Source: Latrodectus hesperus
Lineage: Eukaryota; Arthropoda; Arachnida; Araneae; Theridiidae
DNA: 64,000 nucleotides
Assembly (NCBI GenBank): GCA_037975125.1
Contig: CM075850.1
Span: 66,678,390-66,742,389, forward strand
Direction of reading: 5' to 3'
Positions 35,567-45,498 of this stretch are shown here, piece by piece. The notes beneath the pieces were generated by a model. That model searched no databases. It was not told the origin of the DNA and worked only from the letters and a program-made list of their open reading frames with translations. The position numbers and the translations under genes were made by a program. How positions within the stretch are numbered: position 1 is the stretch's first letter; every line of letters starts with the position of its first letter.

Positions 35567-38284
35567 CTATTTACATTTATCTCTTTCCTTAAGAAAATAT
35601 CTCGCTATTGGTCTATATTTGCAGTCTTCTGAAAGATATTGATATTTAAAAATTTCGTTGAAGTTTGCTGCTTCACAGTTCTGAGCTTTTTCAAAAAATT
35701 TATTATTTAACTTTCTTATATGTTCGGCTAGATCGTCTATTTTTAAATCTTTAGCTATATTTTTATTTCTGATAAAGTATGGGGCGTTTGTAATTTTTCT
35801 TAATATTTTGTACTGAAAACTATTAATTTTCCTTTTATCCATTTTGTTGTTAAAGTTCCATACTGGGGATGCATATGTTATAATTGGTCTTATCATTGAA
35901 ATGTATAGAAGTCTTTTAAATTTGAGCGAAAGGTTTGATTTTTCACCTATAATTGCTTTTAAACACCCATAAGCTTGTGTGGCCTTAGTGATCACATTGT
36001 TTATATGTTTTGTCCATTTCAAGTCACTCGTTAATGTAATACCCAGATATTTAGCAGAGTATACTTTTGGTATTTCTCTGCCAAATAAGATTAGTCCATT
36101 TTTATTCCGGTGTTTGAATTTATTTCTCCTATTTCTTTTAAACAGAATCAGTTGTGATTTTTCTGCATTTATTTTAATTCTCCAATAGTTGCACCAGTTT
36201 TCTATATTATAGAGCGAAGATTGTAGTTTTTGTATTGCATAATTAGGGTTACTTGATTCAGCCAAAATGGCCGTGTCATCAGCGTAAAAAGCAATTTTTG
36301 TTGTTTCATCCATGGGGAAGTCATATGTGAAGAATAAGTATAGTATCGGCCCAAGGATGCTTCCCTGGGGTACACCAGCATTTATTTTTCGCGTTAGTGA
36401 TTTTTGGTTATTTTGCGTGACTTGAAAATATCTATCTGTTAAGTATGAATTTAGTAGCAAGATGATATCTGAGTCCATATTGATATTGATTAATTTTTGA
36501 ATAAGTCCTTTGTGCCAAACTCTATCAAACGCTTTTGATACGTCGAGCATTACCATGGCAGTGTATAAATTTTTGTGTAGATTGTCACCAATAATTTCTA
36601 TTATTCTAGTAAGTTGTTTAACCGTCGATAGATTTTTCCTGAATCCATACTGTTGATTTGGTAGCAAATGAAAATAGGGTTTGATTCTGTTATAAATAAT
36701 TTTTTCAAATATTTTACCTATTATGGGTAGTAAGCTTATAGGTCTATAATTTTCTGCTTTTCTGGGATCTTTGCCTGGTTTGGGAAATAATATTATGTCA
36801 GCAATTTTCCAGATTGTAGGGAAGTAGCAGTATTTTATACAGTCATTAAAAATATTTACGAGTTTTGATAGATAATCTTTTGGTAAGTATTTTATCATAG
36901 AGTTGGAGATTTTATCTCCTCCTGGTGCCTTTTTGGTTTTTAGCTTCTTAACAATTTCTATTAACTCTTCTACGTCTGTAGGATTTATTGTTGCTTTTGG
37001 TTGATTATTATTTATAAAATTGTCCACGTTATGTTCAACATTTTTAGTAAAAGTATTGTTTGTATCCGGATTTGGATTAAATTGGCTGTATAACGAGTTT
37101 GAGAAAATTTCAAGTTTTTCTTCATTTGAGTAAACATGACCGTTTTGACCTTGAAGCCTGTTATTTTGAGTTTTCTTCCTTTTAAGTTGCCTGGCAAAAG
37201 TCCAAATAGAGTTGTTTTCTGTTGTCAGTTTTTCGACTTTTTGTTTCCAGTTTTCATTTCTGATTTCGTCACAAAGTTTTTTAATTTGTTTATTCAATTT
37301 ATTCACTTTAGTTTTGTAGTGAGGGTTAAGGGTTTTTTGATATATTCTTCTAGTTCTGTTTCTTTCTTTTATTATTTCTCTTACATTGCTGGGAAGCCTT
37401 AGATAATTTTTATGATATTTTACTGTTATGGTTGCTGTATTTTTTGCATTTACTATGTTTTCAGTGAATATTCTTATATCCTCCGAGATTTTATTTTGCA
37501 TATTTATATGTGTTTGATGGTATTCTTCATTGTTGTTCCAGTATTGATCCTGTAGAATGTTGTAGTATAGTTGCCAGTTTGTTCTGTACAGATATTTTTG
37601 CTCAATTATTTTATTTATTCCCAGACATCCAATAACTGGGAGGTGGTCTGAGGATAGTTCATTTAATGTATTAGCTGAAAGTGGTATTTGGCTATTGTTT
37701 AGAAAGATGTCTAATATATCTCCTTTATTTCTATAGTCAAAATGCGTTGGTTCTATTGGTGCTACTATTGTATAGTTATAGTTTTGTGCAGCGTTTAATA
37801 TTGTGGTTCCATTTTGATTAGTAATTTTACATCCCCAGTGTATATTTTTACTATTTAGATCTCCACCTATGATGGTTGGAAAATTGGTTGAAAATATATC
37901 AATAACGTTCTGTGAAGTTAGTATGTGCTGAGGTCTATTATAAATGCTCGTAAATTTGATATTTATTTTGGGTTTAAAGGTGACAATTATAGAAGTTTCT
38001 TCATAACCATTATTATTATTGTTGCTGTAAATCGTTGAGTTTAATGATCTTTTAATTGCTATGGCTGTTCCACCTCCTTTGTGGTGAGCTCTATCAGTTC
38101 TATATACGTTGTAATTTGGTATGTTGAATTTGATTGCAGGCGTTAGATGCGTCTCCGTGAGTAAGATTATGTCAATGTTATATTGATCCAGGAAGTTTAT
38201 GAGTTCTTGCGTCTTTGGTTTAATGCTTTGTGCATTCCAAGTTGCCACTGTGAGTGGGCTAAAGCTTTGTTGGTTGTTACTCAT
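35567..38284 (-). CDS. LINE ORF2: endonuclease and reverse transcriptase
   Basis: 905 codons, uninterrupted. Residues 10-225 form an AP-type endonuclease: TVATWNAQS with the metal-binding Asn, LLTETH (Glu), GGDLNSKN (Asp, Asn) and SSDHLPV with the catalytic Asp-His. The reverse transcriptase spans about 435-720: KKAPGGDKIS, ENYRPISLLP, QQYGFRKN, LDVSKAFDRVW with the first catalytic Asp, GVPQGSILGP, and AFYADDTAI with the catalytic Asp pair. The C-terminal 180 residues lack RNase H motifs and CCHC, as in Jockey elements. It would nick the target and prime cDNA synthesis from the nick. The start ATG overlaps the ORF1 stop (ATGAGTAA), suggesting stop-restart translation. All key residues I can identify are present. 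Confidence 0.95.
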   Translation of the reverse strand: MSNNQQSFSPLTVATWNAQSIKPKTQELINFLDQYNIDIILLTETHLTPAIKFNIPNYNVYRTDRAHHKGGGTAIAIKRSLNSTIYSNNNNNGYEETSIIVTFKPKINIKFTSIYNRPQHILTSQNVIDIFSTNFPTIIGGDLNSKNIHWGCKITNQNGTTILNAAQNYNYTIVAPIEPTHFDYRNKGDILDIFLNNSQIPLSANTLNELSSDHLPVIGCLGINKIIEQKYLYRTNWQLYYNILQDQYWNNNEEYHQTHINMQNKISEDIRIFTENIVNAKNTATITVKYHKNYLRLPSNVREIIKERNRTRRIYQKTLNPHYKTKVNKLNKQIKKLCDEIRNENWKQKVEKLTTENNSIWTFARQLKRKKTQNNRLQGQNGHVYSNEEKLEIFSNSLYSQFNPNPDTNNTFTKNVEHNVDNFINNNQPKATINPTDVEELIEIVKKLKTKKAPGGDKISNSMIKYLPKDYLSKLVNIFNDCIKYCYFPTIWKIADIILFPKPGKDPRKAENYRPISLLPIIGKIFEKIIYNRIKPYFHLLPNQQYGFRKNLSTVKQLTRIIEIIGDNLHKNLYTAMVMLDVSKAFDRVWHKGLIQKLININMDSDIILLLNSYLTDRYFQVTQNNQKSLTRKINAGVPQGSILGPILYLFFTYDFPMDETTKIAFYADDTAILAESSNPNYAIQKLQSSLYNIENWCNYWRIKINAEKSQLILFKRNRRNKFKHRNKNGLILFGREIPKVYSAKYLGITLTSDLKWTKHINNVITKATQAYGCLKAIIGEKSNLSLKFKRLLYISMIRPIITYASPVWNFNNKMDKRKINSFQYKILRKITNAPYFIRNKNIAKDLKIDDLAEHIRKLNNKFFEKAQNCEAANFNEIFKYQYLSEDCKYRPIARYFLKERDKCK

Positions 38285-39758
38285 TATTTGCTGTTATTGT
38301 TCCATTTTGTTGGGCCTCCATGGCCTCGTTAAATTTTTTCAATTGAGCAGTTAATTCTAGGATTCCTGAATTTTGCACATAATTTACTAGTAATTTTAGC
38401 TCATTTGCAATTGATTTTGCTTCATTTATTGATTCCTTTGTTTTAACTATTGTGTCGTTTTCTTGAACCAGTACATTTGCGTATGTTAGTTTGGGGTTTG
38501 AACTGGGTACAATTGTACTTTTTATATGTGCATTTAGATTTTGTTTTCCTTTTATTTTGGGGAATTTATTACATCCCCTGAAACTAGCAGGATGGGCTTC
38601 GCCACAGTTGGCGCATTTCGCAGGTGTGGTAGTCGGCTTAGGACAATTTGAATGGTGATGGTCCCCTGCACATTTCACACACTTGAAATTGTGGTGACAT
38701 GAGGTTTGTGCATGAAAGAAGCCTTGGCATCTAAAGCACTGCGTTACTCCTTTTCTTCCTTTGTATGTTTCTATTTTAACCGCTAGGTTAAATATGTGAG
38801 ACATATTGTAAATGTCTTTTGATTTGTCATTTTTAGGGAGGGTAACAATGTATAGAGGTAAGTTGATTTTATTCCCGTCAACTTTTTTGGTCATCTGGGT
38901 AACATTGATTATTTGAAACCCCTCTTGGATTAATTCTTGAGTTATTTCTTCTGCATCATAGTATGGCGGAAGGTTGCGTATGACTATTTTTAGATTCTTG
39001 TCTTCTGGGAGGACAAAAGTATGGTAGGTGGTTTTTATTTCGTCTAAAGCTGAGGTGACTTTTCTATGTGTTTCGGCATTATCCACTTTTAATGTTAAAA
39101 TTTCAGTTCCCATCATTTTTCCTTTGTAACCTGATATATTTTTTGATTTGAAGAGTTCCTGTAGATTTTTCCAATTAATTGTTTGGTCTTTTATCACTAT
39201 TGGTGGTATTTTAGTGTTCTTTTTGGCTGGTTGGAAGTTTTGAGCATCACTCATTTCATTGTTATTATCTGTGACTTCATTAGATTTTTTGTTAGAGACA
39301 TTAATTTTTTCCTCAATTTTTCTTTTGATGGCTAACTTAGGTTTTAAGGTTTTAACAGTTTGGCTAAGTTCCGGGTAGTCTTCATTTTCTGATACAATTT
39401 CGACATCATCGCTGTCGCTTAGGACTTCAAATCGATTATTAGTTGTAACAGAGAATGGCGGTGGCGCATTTACATTAGTTTTTGGAGTATCCCTATATTT
39501 CGAGGTTTTCTCCCTTTGGTAACTCGCAAGGAGCTCAGTTAATTTCGTCAGCTCGATGCTGTGTATTCGCAGTAGTTCTATTTCACTGTCCGTAAGTTCC
39601 TCATTACTAATCTTCTGAATATATTCGGAAGTTAGTCTAATTTTATAGCTGATGGCCCTCATCCCGATTTCAGAGTCATGTGAACTTAAGTCCGTAGCCT
39701 GAGGGGGAGGGTTTGGAGGTGAAACCTCCATCTGTCCGGTGGACTCCGAAGAGTCCAT
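38277..39758 (-). CDS. LINE ORF1: gag-like nucleic-acid-binding protein
   Basis: 493 codons from the ATG at 39758; the frame is also open for a few codons upstream without another ATG. The N-terminal half is polar, with an acidic Ser/Asp run (about residues 114-130) and basic patches. A PRE_C2HC-type region covers roughly 255-340 (KIVIRNLPPYY, LPLYIVTLPK). Three zinc knuckles follow: CX2CX4HX4C at about 341-354, CX2CX4HX3C at 360-372 and CX2CX3HX6C at 382-396. Such proteins coat the LINE RNA and act as chaperones in the ribonucleoprotein particle. The ORF ends 8 bases into ORF2. No lesion is visible. Confidence 0.93.
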   Translation of the reverse strand: MDSSESTGQMEVSPPNPPPQATDLSSHDSEIGMRAISYKIRLTSEYIQKISNEELTDSEIELLRIHSIELTKLTELLASYQREKTSKYRDTPKTNVNAPPPFSVTTNNRFEVLSDSDDVEIVSENEDYPELSQTVKTLKPKLAIKRKIEEKINVSNKKSNEVTDNNNEMSDAQNFQPAKKNTKIPPIVIKDQTINWKNLQELFKSKNISGYKGKMMGTEILTLKVDNAETHRKVTSALDEIKTTYHTFVLPEDKNLKIVIRNLPPYYDAEEITQELIQEGFQIINVTQMTKKVDGNKINLPLYIVTLPKNDKSKDIYNMSHIFNLAVKIETYKGRKGVTQCFRCQGFFHAQTSCHHNFKCVKCAGDHHHSNCPKPTTTPAKCANCGEAHPASFRGCNKFPKIKGKQNLNAHIKSTIVPSSNPKLTYANVLVQENDTIVKTKESINEAKSIANELKLLVNYVQNSGILELTAQLKKFNEAMEAQQNGTITANNE

Positions 39759-39941
39759 GCAGTCCAAGTCAAAACACTAGAAAACTTGCCCCTTGTGTTG
39801 GCACCGTAAGGTATCCGGGGACTTATACTTACAAAAGTCACTATCTCCGTTGATGATGATCTTTGAGAAGCTTGAATAAGATGCCTCTAAGAAAGACAGT
39901 CTAGAGCCTTCTCCCGATCTCTGACCCTTGTCCCCGTCCCA
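39759..39941 (-). promoter_or_regulatory. 5' UTR / internal promoter region of the intact LINE
   Basis: 183 nt upstream of the ORF1 ATG, less AT-rich than the flank and starting with a G-rich TGGGACGGGG. Full-length Jockey-type elements carry an internal pol II promoter here. I could not identify a specific initiator or DPE with confidence. Confidence 0.5.
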
Positions 39942-40333
39942 TACGTTGCACAATGGAACTTTCGATAGCTTTTAAAACTGTAACAGTAGATTCATGCAGT
40001 TTTTATCATGTATTCATCCGCTTTAGTCTCCGAATCAATATTAGCAAAATGCCAAATGCTTGAAGGAAAAATAGTTTCATTCTAAAACATGCACGGCGAA
40101 TAATTTAATTGATTGTGTGTCTGTAGTAAAGAGCTGCGCGAAGATTCAAAATAACAGAAATAGCTTAAACGTCAAGGGTTCATCATATATTGAGTTAGTT
40201 GTTTGGTTGAAATCGATAATTTCGATTTAGTTAACGTATGATAAGTGGATGAATACAAATCTAATAAAAACATCTTCATAATAAAGTACATGAGTGTTTA
40301 AGACGGCTCATTTATTTGCAACTTCATTTGATC

Positions 40334-40882
40334 ATGGATTCTTTAACTCCTGAGGAGAGATTTCGAGAACAGATAATCTCATTTACTGAGCAGATCATAC
40401 ATTTTGTTATAAAAGAATCTATTGAAACCGATGATCCAGAGGAGGAACAATGCAGCAGAGATTGGAAAGTCAGCGCTAACTTGAAAGATGTTATAAAATT
40501 AATAATTAGCAACGATCCAAATCCGATAGCAAAAGATAAAAAAATACTGTGTTATAAGCATTTTAAAAAGATAGTCGATTACGCTATTCGTGCAGAATAT
40601 TTTCATGGTTTTAATGCGGCACATTTTCTGAGGTTTTGTGCTCGTTTATGCTATTTCATCAAAGCTCACTTGAAAATAGAAAATGCTATCATTTATGCAG
40701 CTAAATCTTTAGCTTTACTTATACACCGCTATCGTTATAATAATCAGTTTAGACAGGACAGCTGGCTTGATTTGGAAAAAGAAGCTTCAATAATAACGCA
40801 GATGTTCAAGATTCATCGACCTGAGGTAATAATTTTTAAAATGGGGCAAGAAGATTTCCACGAAAATTTAGATTTAAAGTAA
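40334..40882 (+). CDS. Unrecognised 182-aa protein, possibly first exon of a longer gene
   Basis: The frame starts at ATG 40334 in a favourable context (gatcATGG) and runs 182 codons to TAA. The frame is also open a few codons upstream but without ATG. The protein begins MDSLTPEERFREQI. It looks mostly helical and mixed-charge, with an acidic DDPEEEQ near residue 36. I see no signal peptide and no metal or nucleotide motif. The spacing of aromatic and leucine residues loosely recalls ciliary CFAP119/CCDC189-type proteins, but this is only an impression. An internal donor GAG|gtaata at 40825/40826 could splice it in phase 0 to an open exon at 45499-45747, replacing the last 18 codons. It lies 380 bp from the 5' end of the intact LINE and is transcribed away from it. 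Confidence 0.6.
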   Translation: MDSLTPEERFREQIISFTEQIIHFVIKESIETDDPEEEQCSRDWKVSANLKDVIKLIISNDPNPIAKDKKILCYKHFKKIVDYAIRAEYFHGFNAAHFLRFCARLCYFIKAHLKIENAIIYAAKSLALLIHRYRYNNQFRQDSWLDLEKEASIITQMFKIHRPEVIIFKMGQEDFHENLDLK

Positions 40883-42266
40883 CACTGATTAACAAGTAAT
40901 TACTTGGACTTCCAATTTGTTCTCGGAAACAAGTATTTATAATTTATTTCAGGAAAATACAAGTAAAATAATTGATGGGCGAAGAAAAGTATGTAAAAAA
41001 GGAGTTACTTTGATATGAAAAAAATTTCATAGATTTAAATAGAAATCTTTCAAAAAATAACGATGTGTAATATGAAGCTATTGAATTTTAAATTTGTATA
41101 TGGACTTCTATTAATGACTCATTCAATTGTTAGCGACTATGTTGACCTCAAATTATATATTTTACATATTTATTCGTAAAAATATTAAACATACATTAAG
41201 TTAGTCTTGATTTTGGTGTTTTTATATTTTTTTTATACTATTGAGATATTTTACTTTTAAATATATTTTAATGTATCTTACGAAAAAACACATATTCTGC
41301 AGCAAAAAGAAATTTAAATTTTAAAATATTTTACAAGATATTAATTAAATTACTTTGTATGCCTTTCAAGATTATTTACAAAAATATTTTAAACTAAAAT
41401 GTGTAAGTATCGTTTATTTTGACACGGTGAATAAATTTTTGTGAAAAAATTTTAAAATAACCAAATATTTACTGAATGAAATTATTTCATGTTGAATTAT
41501 TTGCCTTGCTTGAAATATAATTGATATTTTTATGAAGTTTTATTCATATGAATATGAAGTTATATGAATAGTTTTATTAAATTAGAGATAAGTTATATTT
41601 CTTAATTTTACTGATTATGTTAAAAAATGTTTAAAACAAACTTCAGGGAAATTTCAATGTATTTAATATATATGTATATAATTAAACAATAATTCTTTTT
41701 AGAAAAATTGTATTTAAGAAGTATATTTTAACCACAACGTAATCAAAGAAATTAAAATTTTGTCTTATATTCTTATAACAAATATATTGCGTCGATTAAA
41801 TCGTAATTTTATTTTCCATGGTAATAAGCAATTTATTTCACATTAAGTCTTTATAAATATTCTTGTATATTGATAAATATTTTTAAATTGCTCATGTATA
41901 AAATTCTGATTGTATATTTAAAAATTTGACAAATGGAATTCGAATTTTTGATTAAGGAATTGCTTAAATTAGCAACTTCTATCTAAAATATTTATGATAT
42001 TGTTAAATTATTGATAAAGAAAGAAGCTACATAAGAAAAATGCTATTTGATATCTGCGAATATTACCATTTTTGACAAATGAAATATTTAATCTAGAAAA
42101 CTATACATCAAACAACAAAAATCTAGTAATGGAACAAGCATTATCGGCTTAAATTAAAGCGTAAAAATTCGTCAATTCCTAGGAGAAATATTCAGTTAAC
42201 GTTAATTCAAACCTAAAATTCTATTTTCTTTGTGGAAAACTTAGATTTTTCGTACGATGACAATAG
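40883..42266. other. AT-rich non-coding stretch
   Basis: No feature was supported. An AATAAA occurs near 41430 and could serve as a poly(A) signal for the ORF at 40334-40882 if that ORF is intronless. Confidence 0.5.
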
Positions 42267-43852
42267 TACAGTCAGTCACAAAAGTCTACGTACAACCCTA
42301 AAAAAGGGCACACATTTCAAAACTGAGTTAGATTTTAATTTGCAAAATAGAATAAATATTTCCGTTTTCACTAAAAACTGTGATTTACACAATTAAAAAA
42401 GTTTCATCTACTGGGAAATTTTGTGAATATGTAAAAATTAGCGCGTCACAAAAGTCTGCATACACACGTTTGGTTGAGAAGAGAAAACTTACATATGAAG
42501 ATTTGTTGAAGGTTAACTAACTACAAAACTAACTATAAAAGTTTGAGGTGACACTTTTGTAGTTAGTTCATCGTTAGTATTTTCCATGATATTACAATAT
42601 CAAATTGCTTTAAAATGAGCCAGGGAAAGGAAACATCCTTAGAACTTCGAAATTTGGTAGTAAAATTGAAATGTGAAAAGAAATCTTACTCCGAAATTGC
42701 CAAAATTGTAAACAAAAGTCGGTCGACTGTGCAAACAATCTACAGAAACTTTGTTAAACGCGGAAATGTGCTCAGCAAATCTCGATGTGGTCGTCCAAGG
42801 AAGCTCAATGATCGAGAAGCAAGAGCCATAGTAAGAAAAGTGAAGAAATATCCAAAAATTAGTGCCCCAAAATTAGCGGATCAAATTGAAACAGAAATTA
42901 GTAAGCAGGTACACCCAGAAAATGTTCTTAGAATTCTTCGATCGGCCGGCTACAATGGCAGAGTTCCCAGAAGGAAACCATTAGTATCATCTGTAAACCG
43001 AAAGAAAAGACTTGCCTTTGCTTCTGCACATATTGACAAGGATTTTGAGTTTTGGAAAACAGTTTTGTTCACCGACGAGAGCAAGTTCATCATTTTTGGA
43101 AGTGATGGCCGCGGAAAAGTTTGGAGGAAAAAAAAACATAGAAATGAACCCCAAGAATTTGACTCCCACCATAAAACACGGTGGAGGCAGTGTGATCGTT
43201 TGGGGTGCCATGGCAGCAGCTGGAGTTGGCAATCTGGTTTTCATCGAGGGTACTATGGATCGTTTTGGATACCTGAAGATTTTGCAAGGCAACCTACATG
43301 AATCAGTCAGAAAATTGGGATTTGGAAGCAACTTTGTCTTCCAACAAGATTCTAAGCACACAGCAAAGACTGTGAAGGGTGCCACAGTCTCCAGACCTTA
43401 ACCCTATCGAACATATTTGGGAGGAAGTCGACAGAAAAATAAGACAACAACCCATTACCAGCGTCGAAACCCTAAAGAAGGCTAGCAGCAGGCTTAGTCC
43501 CAAATTTCACCTGAAGCAACAAAGAACCTGGTGAATTCGATGCCAAACCGAATGCGTGCAGTCATTGCAGTCTTCAAAGGGAGGGCCTACCAAGTATTAA
43601 TGGTATTTTTATTTTTGCTTATTGCCAAAAATTTGAGTTTCCTGTCTCTGTATGCAGACTTTCGTGACCACATAATTTGAAACTCTTGTTATTTTCATTG
43701 CGTTTTAACAAATATGTTGATAATTTTATTTATTTATTCTGAGTTATTATGAGAAATAATTGTGAAAATAATTTTGAGTTTTCGAAATTATGAGTTATGT
43801 GCAAAATATACAAAAATCAAAATGTGTACGTAGACTTTTGTGACTGACTGTA
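42267..43852 (+). mobile_element. Tc1-like transposon with IR/DR-type ends (1,582 bp)
   Basis: The element is 42269-43850 with flanking TA (42267-42268, 43851-43852). The outer termini, starting cagtcagtcacaaaagt, are identical for 26 bp in inverted orientation. A second copy of the core (gtcacaaaagtctgcatac) lies inside each end, at 42445-42463 on the left and as its imperfect inverse at 43650-43668 on the right. This gives terminal arms of about 200 bp with two transposase-binding repeats each, the IR/DR arrangement known from Sleeping Beauty-like elements. The near-perfect ends suggest relatively recent activity, although the encoded transposase is damaged. Confidence 0.92.
42615..43602 (+). 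pseudogene. Tc1-like transposase, two major lesions
   Basis: ATG at 42615. The paired DNA-binding domain has SYSEIAKIVNKSRSTVQTIY and, after a GRPRK hinge, a second helix-turn-helix up to about residue 115. The catalytic part then follows: LFTDESKFIIFG with the first Asp, IKHGGGSVIVWGAM, FQQDSKHTAK with the second Asp, and SPDLNPIEHIWEE with the Glu. A frameshift lies in the A-tract at about 43129-43138. A further break near 43376-43385 has removed the segment normally found between the second Asp region and SPDLNP. Otherwise the sequence is well preserved, so the copy is young for a dead element. It lies in the possible intron 40826-45498. Confidence 0.88.
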
Positions 43853-44499
43853 TATTTTGAAATTAAAAATATTGGTTGAAAAATTAACTATTTCCCAACT
43901 GGCAACTCTTAAATTGTATGTTAGATTTCATAAATTAAATTTTAGGTTTAAACAGTATTGATTCCCATTCAAAATGAACTATCTACTGAATATGAATGAC
44001 AATTACAATTTAAAATGTCAAACAATATATTTTGAAAATTAAGTAAAGTTTCTGAAAAATATAAGTATGTCCTTTTACTTTTTATTATATTCCTACATTG
44101 CATATAGTGATTTCGCTATTAACATTATTTTATAAGATCTTAATTATATAATATTCTAAATTTGATTTAACATGGGCTTTTTTTACAGCCTGTCCTAAGC
44201 AGGAGCTTGTGTCATTAAACGTAGCACAATCTGAAAATAATTAAGATATATAATATCGTTAATTTAAAAAATTTATATTTAATATGGTCACTTTGAAAAC
44301 ATGTATTTGGAAAAATTAAAATTAGCTTTTAAGAAGCCAATCATTTAAATGAAAAGTTTTCCTTAAAAATTAGGAAATTAAATATAATTAAGAAAATATT
44401 TGATTGAAGAGATTGAAAGTTTTTCAACTTTTTGATATACAAATATACTGAACTATGCAAGGTAAACTATTTTAAAGCGACTGCTCTATATTACTTAGG

Positions 44500-44730
44500 C
44501 TGCCCACCAGGTGGTGTCAATCACCCGAAGGTCTTTCTAAATTGCCTTCCGACCATTCTAATGGTGAGGCTATTCACGTATTGCAAGGGAGGAAACAGGA
44601 AAACTCCTGCAGAAGCGCATCATAGATCTATTCAACAGTGACTGGGGTTAAATCCGAGATCTTTCAGTTATTTGAAAAGCGCTGTACTTGTATATCACTG
44701 TGACGCAGTGGTCATGTAAGTGTTATAACT
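44500..44730 (-). repeat. tRNA-derived SINE, family 1, array copy D
   Basis: It contains the family blocks cacgtattgcaagggagg, agaagcgcatc, ggggttaaatcc (degenerate reversed B box) and a tRNA-like head around 44680-44710. It is directly followed by the next copy in the same orientation. Confidence 0.6.
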
Positions 44731-45030
44731 TTGACACCACGTAGAGGAAAATCAAATGACTTAAGGTATTTTAAAAACTTTCGTGTAAATTGCCTTCGGT
44801 GAGGATTTTTTTGAGTGGGCTTTATTCATGTGTCACATGGAAGGAAAAGGAGAAATCTCCTAAGCACCCATCTCAACAAACGTGCATGCAGAAGTGCAAT
44901 ATCCATCTCTTGTTTAATAATGGCTGGGATTGAACCTTTACCTTTTACCTTTAGAACCTTTTGCTTTGAAGAGTTCTGTTCTACCATAGGTTATTGTGAG
45001 TCAAAGTTTTTTCTTTTAATAAAAAACTTT
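44731..45030 (-). repeat. tRNA-derived SINE, family 1, array copy E
   Basis: It starts with ttgacaccacgtag, continues with the gtgtcacatgg and gtgcaatatccat blocks, then gggattgaacc (reversed B box) and a head ending near gtgagtcaaag. The unit start-to-start distance to copy F is 298 bp. Confidence 0.7.
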
Positions 45031-45285
45031 GACGCCACTTTGGGAACAGCCTAACAAGGATTTTGTAAGACATTTTAATATCTATGACGTAAATTGGAAC
45101 TTTTAAGGATAGTAGGCCGTATTCCCGTGTCGCAAGGTGGGAAACCCAGAAAATTCTCAAGCGCTCTCTCGACAGATTTGCTTGTCAAAGCGCAACATCC
45201 ATCTCGTTGGTGTCGAATCCTGGAGGATATACTGCAAAGAGCACCGTCCTATCATTCGGTCACGATGAGCCTTATTTCATTTTAC
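45031..45285 (-). repeat. tRNA-derived SINE, family 1, array copy F
   Basis: It starts gacgccact and has the best preserved body of the family (gtgtcgcaaggtggg, gcgcaacatccatc). It then has a reversed B box gtcgaatcc and a tRNA-like head around 45235-45275, readable on the minus strand as TGACCGAATGATAGGAC. Confidence 0.75.
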
Positions 45286-45498
45286 TAATGGAAAATTTTC
45301 AGAGAACGAAGGGGGTTACAAATAATTTATAGGATTCTTATTGCTTCAAATGTATTATATCCAACCATTTCAATTAATAATCCTATGAAAATAGCAAATC
45401 TTAAATTTTTGTTTTACAGACATTTTGTGATTCACCAAATAATAAAAAGAAAAGTGCAAAATGGCGCTTAATTAACGGAAACCACCTTTTGTGCATAG

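Larger units (their letters stand above)
35253..39954 (-). mobile_element. Full-length Jockey-like non-LTR retrotransposon (LINE) with intact ORFs
   Basis: Exact 13-bp copies of tacgttgcacaat occur at 35253-35265 and 39942-39954 and read as the target-site duplication. The element between them is 4,676 bp (35266-39941). In transcript orientation it has a 5' UTR (39941-39759) starting TGGGACGGGG, ORF1 (39758-38277), ORF2 (38284-35567) and a 301-nt 3' UTR ending ATCCAAG without a poly(A) tail. Both ORFs are uninterrupted. The clade is inferred from the absence of RNase H in ORF2 and a PRE_C2HC-plus-zinc-knuckle ORF1, both typical of Jockey elements. Confidence 0.93.

Noticed and set aside
40316..40333. 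Upstream start for the 182-aa ORF
   Set aside because: The codon at 40316 is TTG. The first ATG, in good context, is at 40334.
44189..44245. Short exon-like segment after a good acceptor (ctttttttacag), open for 18 codons to TAA
   Set aside because: It is too short to judge. In phase 0 with the donor at 40825 it would stop after nine codons, and there is no protein resemblance.
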